Shown here one piece after another: positions 8,656-17,178 of a stretch of 39,648 nt of DNA. How positions within the stretch are numbered: the stretch's first letter is position 1; each line of letters opens with the position of its first letter. The DNA comes from Candidatus Altimarinota bacterium (GTDB lineage: Bacteria; Patescibacteriota; Gracilibacteria; UBA1369; UM-FILTER-53-11), in contig JAGOUV010000005.1 of the NCBI GenBank assembly GCA_018061065.1, positions 43,122 to 82,769 of the forward strand, given 5' to 3'. Both the position numbers and the translations under genes were made by a program. The notes under the pieces were generated by a model that was not told where the DNA came from, searched no databases, and saw nothing but the letters and a program-made list of their open reading frames with translations.

Positions 8656-9963
8656 TTAGCGAATATGTCCGTTGCCTTCTACTATCCATTTATACGTGGT
8701 TAGCCCCTCGAGCGCAAAGGGACCGCGCACATGTAGCTTTTGAGTTGAGATGCCAATTTCCGCACCAAGTCCAAATTCACCGCCGTCAGAAAATTGAGTG
8801 GAGGCATTCCAATAGACGCAGGCCGCATCAACTTCTTTTATAAATTGTTCTGCGACGTGGCTCTGTTCTGTGACGATTGCCTCTGAATGTTTTAGTGAAT
8901 GCGCACGAATGTGCGCGAGCGCCTCATCAAATGAATTCACCGTTTTAATTGCCAAAATATAATCTAAAAATTCCGTATCGAAATCTTCTTCCATGGCTTT
9001 CTTAATATGTATATTGCATCCATGTGGCTGGGGATTTTTCTTAAGTAGTGCATATGCATTTTCATCTGCGCGAATTTCTAAATGGTCTGCGTGGTAGGGG
9101 TTTTTGTCCAGCGCTTCTAGGAATGCTGCCAAGAATTCCCCTGCTATTTTTGAATCCACTATAAGCGTGTCGAGCGTATTGCAAATCGAGGTTCGTCGTA
9201 ATTTTGCATTCATCGCAATTGCCACCGCTTTTGAAATATCCGCTGCTTCATGAATATAGGTGTGCACTACCGATGCCCCCGTCTCAATAATAGGGACGCG
9301 ACTATTTTCTTTTACAAAGTTAATCAGGCCTTTGCCGCCACGAGGAATCACCACATCGATTAAACGGTCGAGTTGCAATAGTTCATGAGTTAGATTGCGA
9401 TCCGTACCCGAGATAAGCTGCACCGCATCCACAAGATTATGCTCCGGCTCCGTTCCCCCGATCTCCGCCAAAACACTGCGCATAATCTCCACGAGTTTTT
9501 TATTCGTCTCGAGTGCCTCACTTCCGCCTTTTAGAATCACTGCATTGCCGCTTTTTAGCGCCAGACACGCTGCATCAACCGTTACATTGGGTCGTGCCTC
9601 ATAAATCATCAGGATCACTCCCAGCGGCACGCGAACTCGTTTAAGACTCAATCCATCTTCACGTACGCGTGCCTCCAATAATTCACCAACATAATCTTTT
9701 AACGTAATAACGTTTTGAATCGATTTCACCAGTTGTGCAATTCGTTTTTCATCCAGCGTCAGACGGTCAATAAAACCCGCCTCAAGATTATTATTTTTCG
9801 CACGCAGCAGATCTTTTTCATTTGCCTCGATGATCGCCGCAGAATGTTCCTCAAGTCGCTCTGCAATGGCCAATAAAATAGTATTTTTAGCCTCTGTAGA
9901 AAGCAGGGCAGTCGTTCGGCTGGCTTTTTGCGCATGTTGGCCAATAGTCTGTGCACTCATCAT
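8656..9963 (-). CDS. proA: Glutamate-5-semialdehyde dehydrogenase (gamma-glutamyl phosphate reductase)
   Basis: Second step of proline synthesis: NADPH-dependent reduction of gamma-glutamyl phosphate. At 435 residues it is full length for the ALDH-superfamily enzyme. Motifs include VPLGVILMIYEARPNVTVDA (112-131), IPRGGKGLINFV (206-217), and the catalytic Cys261 in TSICNTLDTLIV. The C-terminal GEFGLGAEIGISTQKLHVRGP block is characteristic of ProA. Two adjacent ATGs (9963 and 9960) could start it; the first is six bases after TATACT and is preferred. It leads the proA-nnrD-pgeF set and shares a 42-base divergent promoter region with murA. Proline synthesis would also need a glutamate 5-kinase, not in this window. 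Confidence 0.96.
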   Translation of the reverse strand: MMSAQTIGQHAQKASRTTALLSTEAKNTILLAIAERLEEHSAAIIEANEKDLLRAKNNNLEAGFIDRLTLDEKRIAQLVKSIQNVITLKDYVGELLEARVREDGLSLKRVRVPLGVILMIYEARPNVTVDAACLALKSGNAVILKGGSEALETNKKLVEIMRSVLAEIGGTEPEHNLVDAVQLISGTDRNLTHELLQLDRLIDVVIPRGGKGLINFVKENSRVPIIETGASVVHTYIHEAADISKAVAIAMNAKLRRTSICNTLDTLIVDSKIAGEFLAAFLEALDKNPYHADHLEIRADENAYALLKKNPQPHGCNIHIKKAMEEDFDTEFLDYILAIKTVNSFDEALAHIRAHSLKHSEAIVTEQSHVAEQFIKEVDAACVYWNASTQFSDGGEFGLGAEIGISTQKLHVRGPFALEGLTTYKWIVEGNGHIR

Positions 9964-9969
9964 GTAGGT

Positions 9970-9975
9970 AGTATA
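9970..9975 (-). promoter_or_regulatory. -10 box of proA, leaderless spacing
   Basis: TATACT on the minus strand, then ACCTAC, then the proA ATG at 9963. The -35 position of this promoter falls on the opposing murA -10 box. Confidence 0.6.
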
Positions 9976-9993
9976 CTACGTTCGCTAACCTGT

Positions 9994-9999
9994 TATACT
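9994..9999 (+). promoter_or_regulatory. -10 box of murA, leaderless spacing
   Basis: TATACT on the plus strand, then ATCTCC, then the murA GTG at 10006. This spacing is the main reason for choosing the GTG over upstream in-frame starts. Confidence 0.6.
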
Positions 10000-10005
10000 A
10001 TCTCC

Positions 10006-11265
10006 GTGTCACATTTTGTCATTCATGGCGGAGTCCCGCTCAAGGGTACTGTTCAAGTAGGTGCATCTAAAAACGCGATGCTGCCGATTTTGGCCGCAAC
10101 GCTGCTCACCGACGAACTCTGTATTTTAAATAATGTTCCGGATATAAAAGACACGCACAGCATGTTGGCGATTTTGAAAGATTTGGGAAGTGAGTTCGAG
10201 TTCAAGAATCACACCATTACGATTCAGACAAAAAAAATTAAGACACGTCAGGTAAATAAAGAAGTGGTGAGTCATATGCGTGCCTCAATTTTGTTATTGG
10301 GTCCCATGCTCGCGCGGTTGGGAAAAGTTTCCATGCCGTATCCGGGTGGCTGCGTGCTGGGCGCGCGCTCAATCGATACTCATTTGGAAGTGTTGAGGGA
10401 TATGGGCGTGAAGTGGGAAGGGGATATGGATGACGAGATTGTACTTGATGGAAAACCAAAACCCGCTGATATCGTTTTGAAAGAAATGAGTGTAACCGCT
10501 ACTGAAAATGCGGTGATTGCCGCGTCGTTGGCAGATGGTGAGACAACGATTCGTCTTGCTGCTATTGAGCCACATGTGCAGGATTTATGCCGCTTTTTAA
10601 TTCAGTTGGGCGTAGATATTAAAGGCATTGGAACTCATACGTTGGTTGTCTCAGGAAAAAAGAAACTGCATGGCGCGACCTATCGTATTACGAGTGACTA
10701 TTTGCAGGCGGGAACGCTTGTACTGGCGGCACTTCTCACAAAAGGAACGGTGACTATTCAGGGCGTACCGATTCATGATCTCGATGTGTTCTGGAATTTG
10801 TTGCGTGAGATGGGCGCTCAATTCACTATTAAAAACGATGTCGTTACGGTGCACCCGACTAAGCGTCTCGTGGCCTGTAAGCGTCTTCAGACAAATGTTT
10901 TCCCTGGTTTCCCCACTGATTTACAGCCGCCGTTTACCGTCTTGCTTACACAGGCGCAGGGCACGAGTTATATTCACGAGGCGTTGTTTGAAGGAAGATT
11001 TGCCTATGTATCAGAGTTGAAAAATATGGGTGCGGATATTCGCATTGAAAATCCACATGAAGCATATGTTGAAGGGCCTACGCCATTGTCAGGTATGACT
11101 GTTCGCAGCTTTGATCTACGTGCGGGTGCGGCGATGATTTTGGCAGGACTTGTAGCTAAGGGAAAAACAACGGTTACTCAAATTCAATATATCGATCGTG
11201 GTTACGAAGATTTTGACGAAACACTGCAATCATTGGGGGCAAAAATTCATCGTGTTGATGATTAA
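10006..11265 (+). CDS. murA: UDP-N-acetylglucosamine 1-carboxyvinyltransferase
   Basis: First committed step of peptidoglycan synthesis: transfers enolpyruvate from PEP to UDP-GlcNAc in the cytosol. The protein is 419 residues from GTG 10006 (VSHFVIHGGVPLKGTVQVGA), matching family length. K22-N23 in GASKNAMLP and the catalytic loop PGGCVLGAR with Cys116 are intact, so the fosfomycin-target cysteine is present rather than the Asp of naturally resistant homologues. An ATG at 9928 in frame would add 26 residues overlapping proA and crossing both promoters, and is rejected. It is transcribed alone, divergent from proA, convergent with a metallo-hydrolase gene seven bases downstream. It shows that the cell makes its own peptidoglycan. 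Confidence 0.96.
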   Translation: MSHFVIHGGVPLKGTVQVGASKNAMLPILAATLLTDELCILNNVPDIKDTHSMLAILKDLGSEFEFKNHTITIQTKKIKTRQVNKEVVSHMRASILLLGPMLARLGKVSMPYPGGCVLGARSIDTHLEVLRDMGVKWEGDMDDEIVLDGKPKPADIVLKEMSVTATENAVIAASLADGETTIRLAAIEPHVQDLCRFLIQLGVDIKGIGTHTLVVSGKKKLHGATYRITSDYLQAGTLVLAALLTKGTVTIQGVPIHDLDVFWNLLREMGAQFTIKNDVVTVHPTKRLVACKRLQTNVFPGFPTDLQPPFTVLLTQAQGTSYIHEALFEGRFAYVSELKNMGADIRIENPHEAYVEGPTPLSGMTVRSFDLRAGAAMILAGLVAKGKTTVTQIQYIDRGYEDFDETLQSLGAKIHRVDD

Positions 11266-11272
11266 TTAGTTT

Positions 11273-12106
11273 TTAATAAGTGAGCGATATTCTTCCCGCG
11301 AGGTCGGTCCGCATAATTTTTGAACCTGCTTGTTTTAGTCGTGCTAAGACGCCGGGATCCGGATGTCCATAGGTATTCTTCTTGCCGACAGAAATCGTCG
11401 CGAGCTCCGGTGTCACATGCGTTAAAAAATCCTTGCTCGTACTAAATTTACTTCCATGATGGCCGACTTTTAAAACATCGACATCGAGCGGCGCTCGGCG
11501 TGCGATGAGCAACTCTTCAATATGAGAGGGGAGGTCACCGGTAAATAAAAAACTCTGTTCACCACTGTCATAGCGCGCCACTATTGAATAATCATTGGCA
11601 TTTTCAGCGGTGATTTGTTTTTGAAAGGGGTAAAGAATGTCGAGCGTGCTGCCATCTTGGAAACGCACATCACTGTGTTCATCGGCAAAGATAATCTGCG
11701 TCCCCCGAGCGCGCGCTTTTTTTAATAATCCCACCCCGAGTGTATTTCCCTTGAGAGCTGAAGCGTACAGCGTCTTCACGGTATAGCGGTTGATCACCGC
11801 CTGCAGACCCTCGATATGATCCTTGTCTCCGTGTGTTGCAATTACCAGGTCGATGGCTCGCTCACCCTGAGGCATCACTTCCTGTAGCTCCCGAATCACT
11901 GCCGTCCCCATTCCGCCATCTATTAAAATCCGCTCGCCGCTGCGCGTTTGTATGAGGGTACTGTCTCCCTGCCCTATATTTAAAAAATCGACGTGAAGAC
12001 GATGGTCGAATCCTGGAGGAAGGGAAGATAGGTAATAATAGATGGCCACTCCACAAGCCACCACAACAATGCAGATCGTTTTAAAAAGCCTCATGCAACG
12101 ATGCAT
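11273..12106 (-). CDS. ComEC/Rec2-like metallo-beta-lactamase-fold hydrolase, membrane anchored
   Basis: 277 residues. An N-terminal hydrophobic segment (about 8-27) precedes a metallo-beta-lactamase fold facing outward. LNIGQGDSTLIQT, LIDGG and the metal motif THGDKDHIEG (H-x-D-x-D-H) are followed by a VGHHGSKFSTS segment and a C-terminal KNTYGHPDPGVLARL, all as in the C-terminal domain of ComEC. The ComEC channel and OB domain are absent, so this is the standalone form. The family member in ComEC is thought to degrade one DNA strand during uptake; for the standalone form the substrate is uncertain. Starts at 12106 (MHRCMRLF) or at the second ATG (MRLFKTI); a weak TAGTTT is six bases before the first. 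Confidence 0.85.
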   Translation of the reverse strand: MHRCMRLFKTICIVVVACGVAIYYYLSSLPPGFDHRLHVDFLNIGQGDSTLIQTRSGERILIDGGMGTAVIRELQEVMPQGERAIDLVIATHGDKDHIEGLQAVINRYTVKTLYASALKGNTLGVGLLKKARARGTQIIFADEHSDVRFQDGSTLDILYPFQKQITAENANDYSIVARYDSGEQSFLFTGDLPSHIEELLIARRAPLDVDVLKVGHHGSKFSTSKDFLTHVTPELATISVGKKNTYGHPDPGVLARLKQAGSKIMRTDLAGRISLTY

Positions 12107-12150
12107 GCTAGCAAACTAAAATGAACGCACGATGAAAAAAATATGAACCA

Positions 12151-13701
12151 CTATTTACTATTCTTCTTCTTGCGGCGATATAATCCCATGAGCAAGCTCG
12201 TTACTCCTGCGGCGAGCATTCCAGGACCTGTCTCGGGTAAGAATTTGCTGATGATCGAACCGCTGCTTTCATTGCCTGCATTGTCTTTTGTCGTGATTTT
12301 GAACGTATACCAACCTGTCTGAAGGTCCTGAATTTCTGCGGCGGTACTTGCAGCGCCTAATGATGATGCATGTCCAAAGTTCGACGTATTTTTGCCCACG
12401 CTCTGATACAATAACTGATCTGCTAAATCACGCTGCGTATTTGCACTTTCTTTCCAGCGCAACTCGAGAATACCTCTTGGTGCATTTTTTATATTTGCAA
12501 TAAGCTCGGTAATATTTTCTGGGGGAGTTGTGTCGCGTCCCGTTCCATCTACTTTTCCCGTTACTGTTCCACGAAGTCCCTCAATAGCAGTATTACCTTT
12601 TGCATCTGCGATATCACTCATCCATAGATCATAAACAATGCCCTGCATGGGGTCAGTTGTAATATAAAGCGTAGCGCCATCCGTACTCAAACTTACGTTC
12701 TTAACGGCAAGAGGTGCTTCATTATCATGATTTTTAACGGTGATGTGTGTAGTTGGATCCGTCGGCAATACAACCGGCTCGGAAAAAGTCACTGAAATGC
12801 GATCGTTGAAATCCGCAACTGATGCAGTGATCAAAGGTGGCTGTGTATCGTTGGCGCCACCTCCTGGAATATCAGTTCCTGGCGTTACAGTGGTTCCTGG
12901 TTTTTGTTTTGAGCTTCCCGTGAATGAACCAGTATCAGATGTTCCACTAATAACGGGATTATTGAAATAATCTTTTACTTCAATTCCTGCAGTTACTACA
13001 TATTCAGTTCCATCTTTTTGTGGAGCAGTAGTTAAAACAACCGTCTTGCCCGTGTCATCGCGTGTATCGATTTCTGCTTTTTGAACCGACAAGCGAGTTT
13101 TGTCCTCAGCCTCAATAACAAAGGCGCTCTCGGGATTTTGTTCAGGTAATTTTACTGGCTCAGAAAATTCTACGGTCACGGAAATTATATCTTCTGCGCT
13201 TACGTCTTCTACTTTTGGTGATTTTCCATCATCTTCAATAGAAGAAAGGCGCAGTCCCGTTTTAGGAGTAGTAGTTGCCTCGGGCGAATAGTATTCACTT
13301 TCATTTCCTGCTGCGTCAATTGCACTTACCGAAAAATAATATGCTTGGTTGTTTGTCAGATCTTTTATGCGATAGCTTGTGACATTGCCTACCGGAATAG
13401 AAGGCAAATCATAGCGAGGATTTTCTTCAGTCAGGGAATGAGTACCGCGGTGAACTTTGTAACCCACCACAGCTACATTGTCTGTTGCTGCTTTCCATTG
13501 AACTAAGACTTCGCCATCACCGGGCATTGCCTGTACTTCTTCTACATCTGACGGAACAATCGCATCCGCAGCGGCTACAAGCTCTTCACCTTGTGCACGT
13601 ACAATAGAAATGGAGCTCCCTGAGAACATGCTCGTCATGAGCACGCTCATTGCTACAAGTCCCAACATTCGATAGTTTTTTCGTTGTTTTTTGTTTCTCA
13701 T
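12151..13701 (-). CDS. LPXTG-anchored surface protein with fibronectin III and SbsA-type Ig-like domains
   Basis: 516 residues from ATG 13701 (MRNKKQRKNY), with a signal peptide (basic head, hydrophobic core, predicted cut near VRAQG). Domains in order: fibronectin type III (about 35-140), two Ig-like domains of the Big_5/SbsA type marked by VTVEFSEPVKLP and ISVTFSEPVVLP, a second FN3-like domain (TTPPENITEL...ELRWKES), then the sorting tail LPETGPGM, a hydrophobic span and RRKKKNSK at the C-terminus. The LPETG motif about 29 residues from the end is the classical sortase A substrate, implying covalent attachment to peptidoglycan. A TTG at 13749 in frame lies inside the promoter and is rejected. 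Likely a cell-surface adhesin or stalk protein; ligand unknown. Confidence 0.88.
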   Translation of the reverse strand: MRNKKQRKNYRMLGLVAMSVLMTSMFSGSSISIVRAQGEELVAAADAIVPSDVEEVQAMPGDGEVLVQWKAATDNVAVVGYKVHRGTHSLTEENPRYDLPSIPVGNVTSYRIKDLTNNQAYYFSVSAIDAAGNESEYYSPEATTTPKTGLRLSSIEDDGKSPKVEDVSAEDIISVTVEFSEPVKLPEQNPESAFVIEAEDKTRLSVQKAEIDTRDDTGKTVVLTTAPQKDGTEYVVTAGIEVKDYFNNPVISGTSDTGSFTGSSKQKPGTTVTPGTDIPGGGANDTQPPLITASVADFNDRISVTFSEPVVLPTDPTTHITVKNHDNEAPLAVKNVSLSTDGATLYITTDPMQGIVYDLWMSDIADAKGNTAIEGLRGTVTGKVDGTGRDTTPPENITELIANIKNAPRGILELRWKESANTQRDLADQLLYQSVGKNTSNFGHASSLGAASTAAEIQDLQTGWYTFKITTKDNAGNESSGSIISKFLPETGPGMLAAGVTSLLMGLYRRKKKNSK

Positions 13702-13721
13702 AAGCTTTTTGTTATCAAATA

Positions 13722-13749
13722 ATTGTATCACTGATTTGATCGAGTACAA
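13722..13749 (-). promoter_or_regulatory. Sigma70-type promoter of the LPXTG protein gene
   Basis: On the minus strand TTGTAC, a 16-base spacer and TACAAT precede the ATG at 13701 by 20 bases, leaving a short leader of about 14 bases. Unlike most promoters in the window this one has a recognisable -35. Confidence 0.5.
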
Positions 13750-13802
13750 TTACTTACGCTTGTTATAAGGCTTTTCAGTTGTTTGGTTCAGGTGTTAGCT
13801 GA

Positions 13803-15404
13803 TCAATAAACCTCCTGTAAGTAGCATTTTTTACAGAGGATCGTGAGGCCGCTATCGGGTTGATAGCCGGTATACATAAGCTCTGAGCATCTGCTGCACG
13901 GATATTCATAGATGGCGGGCATGGTACGGTTTGCTACGCGAGTGCGATGTCGACAGGCAAAACATTTCAGGGGTGGCGGTAAGTTGTGAGTTTTATAAAA
14001 TGCCAACTCTTGTTCAATAAACGCATAATTTTTTCCACAGCTTTCGCATATCAGGTGGTCAGATGTATGGTCGATCAGCGGTTCATCTTTCCAACGATAA
14101 CCGAGCGCGAGTGCCTGTTCTTTTTCCAGGGGGAAACAGTCCATCACGAGAGATTCATTGTAGGCGAGAGGAGCAACGTCTTGCGGGAAAAACTCTCCAT
14201 ATTCACCCGTTTTACGCATATGTTCTATGATTTTTGGCATCAGTAATTCGTAATCTTCTTTTGAATATTGTTTGTTTAAGATGCAGTATTTTTTTCGACG
14301 CACGCCCACGCATCCAAATAAATCACTCGAGCTGAAACATCCATCGCAGTAGGTAAGATTCTGGCAGTTGGTCCAACACATTGTGCAGAATTTGAGGTTG
14401 TAGACGTGGTCACCGCAGCTGCTCGATTCGTAGACGAGCTCGGCTTTATCCCCCCATGAGGTGTAGTCCATGGATGATTTAACGCCTAACGATACGCGGA
14501 AGCAGTAGGTGCAATCTTCTAGATCTTTTGAGTCGAAACAGTACCAGGCATTTTTTGAATTGAATAAATGATCGCCAAAACTATTTTCATTGTGCTCCTC
14601 TATGAGGTGTTGTTGTGGTTGAGTGGAGAAAAATTCCTCAGTTTTTTTCTTTAGTGCATCAATTCCTTGATGCGTATCTAACTTAAAATCCACCTTCATA
14701 TTTTCATAATCTTCTTTTGAATACTGCTTGTTGAAAATCAAATACTGGCCGCGACGAATATTGATACAGCCAATTGAGTCGGTAACGTTGTGGCAGTTTT
14801 TTAAAAAATAACTATCCTGGCAGCTCATGCAGTCTTGGGAGTAGAAGAGGCGATAGCACTTTTGGCAGTCGATGCACTCATAACAAACCTCGTCTTCGTA
14901 ACAGATACTGCAGTCGATGCAGTTCTGGCTGTGCTTGAGTAAGTTGGAGTAGTAGCAGTCTTCACAGTAGTCAGATTCCGCTAGCAGATAGCAGTTTTTT
15001 AGGTACGCGGTACAGGTATTGAACTCACTATTTTCTAACGTGCCGATGGTATTAAAGAGCGCCAGGTGTGGGACGGTATTTTTCAGCTCTTTAAACTGTT
15101 CAAAAAAAGGCCGATTGAAATCAAAGTCGCGTCCGTATGAAAGCGGATCCCATTGGTCAGACCACCAGACCTCCCCCTCGTAAACCGGAAAAGGAACTTC
15201 CGCAGCATATTGCGAGAGGATTTTTTTGCCCGAAAAACTACATGTTCTATAGTACGGTTTTTTCGTGTTGCGCTCATGTAAACGGCGAATAAGCCTGCAG
15301 TTGGGGCACTTGGTCGGCGCGGGTACCTGGATCTGGTCGTAGTAGGCACGGTCGCGGTCGGAGATGGTGAAATTTTGCCTGCAGACGGTACACGTTCGAT
15401 CCAT
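13803..15404 (-). CDS. Cysteine-rich protein with duplicated zinc-ribbon (zf-trcl-like) ends and a Cys-repeat middle
   Basis: 533 residues with about 40 cysteines. Residues 5-42 form a zinc ribbon (CTVC ... VPAPTKCPNCR), and a matching copy occurs at about 457-493 (CESCGKNYAFIEQELAFY ... PPPLKCFACR); both resemble the probable zinc-ribbon Pfam family zf-trcl. A third CxxC...CxxC ribbon ends the protein (YPCSRC ... ILCKKCY). Between them is a repetitive region of about 330 residues with CxxC pairs every 10-20 residues, suggesting a metal-binding solenoid, and a duplicated NKQYSKEDYE segment. No signal peptide or membrane span is seen, so it is probably cytosolic. Start ATG 15404 has an AAAGGA Shine-Dalgarno and a TATAAT 11 bases upstream. 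Function unknown. It is divergent from argS. Confidence 0.8.
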   Translation of the reverse strand: MDRTCTVCRQNFTISDRDRAYYDQIQVPAPTKCPNCRLIRRLHERNTKKPYYRTCSFSGKKILSQYAAEVPFPVYEGEVWWSDQWDPLSYGRDFDFNRPFFEQFKELKNTVPHLALFNTIGTLENSEFNTCTAYLKNCYLLAESDYCEDCYYSNLLKHSQNCIDCSICYEDEVCYECIDCQKCYRLFYSQDCMSCQDSYFLKNCHNVTDSIGCINIRRGQYLIFNKQYSKEDYENMKVDFKLDTHQGIDALKKKTEEFFSTQPQQHLIEEHNENSFGDHLFNSKNAWYCFDSKDLEDCTYCFRVSLGVKSSMDYTSWGDKAELVYESSSCGDHVYNLKFCTMCWTNCQNLTYCDGCFSSSDLFGCVGVRRKKYCILNKQYSKEDYELLMPKIIEHMRKTGEYGEFFPQDVAPLAYNESLVMDCFPLEKEQALALGYRWKDEPLIDHTSDHLICESCGKNYAFIEQELAFYKTHNLPPPLKCFACRHRTRVANRTMPAIYEYPCSRCSELMYTGYQPDSGLTILCKKCYLQEVY

Positions 15405-15415
15405 ATATTTCCTTT

Positions 15416-15421
15416 ATTATA
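15416..15421 (-). promoter_or_regulatory. -10 box of the Cys-rich protein gene, with Shine-Dalgarno downstream
   Basis: TATAAT on the minus strand is followed by AAAGGAAAT and the ATG at 15404. This is one of the few starts in the window with both a leader and a Shine-Dalgarno sequence. Confidence 0.5.
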
Positions 15422-15450
15422 ACAGAAGGCTGTTATACAATGCGCCCGTT

Positions 15451-17169
15451 ATGAAGCTGTATATTCAGACCGTTCGTAAGGCGATGCTGGCCGCAGTAAA
15501 AAAGGCCGGATATAGTTACGAAAATGAGATTAAAGTTGAGTACCCATCCGAGGCGGCACATGGAGATTATTCCAGTCCCGTCGCGCTTGAGCTGGCCAAG
15601 AGAGAGGGCAAAAAGCCGCGTGAGGTTGCGGATGAGTTAGTGGCAGCTTTAGAAAAGCCGGAGGGCGTGGAGAAGATTGAGATCGCCGGGCCGGGATTTA
15701 TTAACTTCTTTTTTGCTGCTGATTTTTTGGCAAAATTTTCTGCGCAGGTTATTGCGGCTGGAGATGATTTTGGAAACAGTGAGGTGATGAAGGGGAAGAC
15801 TGTGGTCACCGATACCTCACATCCGAATGTGGCTAAGCCCATGGGAGTGCATCACTTACTCTCAACGATTATTGGAAATTCACTCAATCGGATTTTTAAA
15901 GCGGTTGGTTACAATTTAGTGCGCGATAATTATTTGGGAGATTGGGGGACGCAATTTGGAAAATTAATTTGGGCATATAAAAATTGGGGAGATGCGGAAG
16001 TGGTGAAAAAAGATCCGATTCCTGAGTTGTTAAAATTATATGTGCGTTTTCATGAAGAGGTTGAGCAGAAGCCGGAATTAGAAGATCTTGGTCGCGCTGA
16101 ATTTAAAAAATTAGAAGAGGGAGATAGTGAGAATAAAAAATTGTGGAGATGGATTGTCGATTTGAGTGTCCAGGTTTTTTATAAGACATGGAAACGTTTG
16201 GATGTTGAATTTGATCACATCAATGGTGAGAGTTTTTACGAAGATAAAATGCAGGAGATTATTGCGATGGGTATTGAGAAGGGGATTTTTGTGGAAGGTG
16301 AGCGTGGGGCATTGATTGCGCCATTTAATCATGAAAAATATCCACCAGCGATTATTAGAAAATCGGATGGGGCAACACTGTATGCGACACGCGACTTGGC
16401 GCGCATTTTGTATTGGGAGCGCACCTGGCATCCTGACTTGATGGTGAATGTAGTGGATGTGGCTCAGGAGATGTATTTCAAACAGTTATTTGAAGTTACT
16501 GGAATGTTGAATATCACCGATGCAAAAAATATTCACGTTGCATTTGGGCGCATGAGTTTTCCGGAAAAACGAATGAGTACGCGCAAAGGGAATATTATTT
16601 TGATGGATGAAGTTTTGGATGAGGCGGTGGAACGTGCTCATGAAATGGTGAAGGAGAAAAATCCAGATTTAAGTGATGAGCAGAAAAAAGATATCGCGCA
16701 GATGGTGGGAATTGGCGCGGTGAAGTACGCGATACTCTGCCAAAATCGCACGACGAATGTGACCTTTACTTGGGATAAAATGTTGAGCTTGGAAGGGAAC
16801 AGCGCGCCGTATTTGCAGTATGTTCATGCGCGCGGCTGCTCGATTTTGAGGAAGGGAGAAGCGGGGACTGAGAAGGCTACAGAAAAGACTACAACCTATA
16901 ATCTACCGTCTGAGTTGGCGTTAGCGCGATTACTTCCAAAACTTCCCGAGGTTGCGGTTCAGTCTGCCATGGATTTTAAGCCGAATTTACTAGCGAATTA
17001 TTTGTTTGAAGTGGCGAGTGCTTTCAACTCATTCTATGCGAGTGCGCCCGTACTTCAGGCAGAAAAAGAAGCCGAGCGAGATGCCCGGCTTCAATTAGTT
17101 CGTGCGACGACGGTGGTTTTGAGAAACGGCTTGCAGTTGCTTGGAATTCAAGCGCCTGAGGTCATGTAG
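15451..17169 (+). CDS. argS: Arginyl-tRNA synthetase
   Basis: Charges tRNA-Arg with arginine in the cytosol. The protein is 572 residues from ATG 15451 (MKLYIQTVRKAML). The N-terminal Add-1 domain (1-95) is followed by the class I signature HPNVAKPMGVHHL (124-136, equivalent of HIGH), the KMSKS-type loop RMSTRKGN, and a C-terminal anticodon-binding helical bundle ending in QAPEVM. Ahead of the ATG lies TACAAT with a nine-base gap. An in-frame start 29 codons upstream would run through the divergent gene's start and promoter and is rejected. Complete, no odd residues seen. Confidence 0.96.
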   Translation: MKLYIQTVRKAMLAAVKKAGYSYENEIKVEYPSEAAHGDYSSPVALELAKREGKKPREVADELVAALEKPEGVEKIEIAGPGFINFFFAADFLAKFSAQVIAAGDDFGNSEVMKGKTVVTDTSHPNVAKPMGVHHLLSTIIGNSLNRIFKAVGYNLVRDNYLGDWGTQFGKLIWAYKNWGDAEVVKKDPIPELLKLYVRFHEEVEQKPELEDLGRAEFKKLEEGDSENKKLWRWIVDLSVQVFYKTWKRLDVEFDHINGESFYEDKMQEIIAMGIEKGIFVEGERGALIAPFNHEKYPPAIIRKSDGATLYATRDLARILYWERTWHPDLMVNVVDVAQEMYFKQLFEVTGMLNITDAKNIHVAFGRMSFPEKRMSTRKGNIILMDEVLDEAVERAHEMVKEKNPDLSDEQKKDIAQMVGIGAVKYAILCQNRTTNVTFTWDKMLSLEGNSAPYLQYVHARGCSILRKGEAGTEKATEKTTTYNLPSELALARLLPKLPEVAVQSAMDFKPNLLANYLFEVASAFNSFYASAPVLQAEKEAERDARLQLVRATTVVLRNGLQLLGIQAPEVM

Positions 17170-17178
17170 AGGGTGATT

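Noticed and set aside
9928-10005. Longer murA start at 9928
   Set aside because: It would overlap proA and run across both divergent -10 boxes; MurA homology begins at the GTG at 10006.
13702-13749. TTG start at 13749 for the LPXTG protein
   Set aside because: It lies in the promoter, and the signal peptide fits the ATG at 13701.
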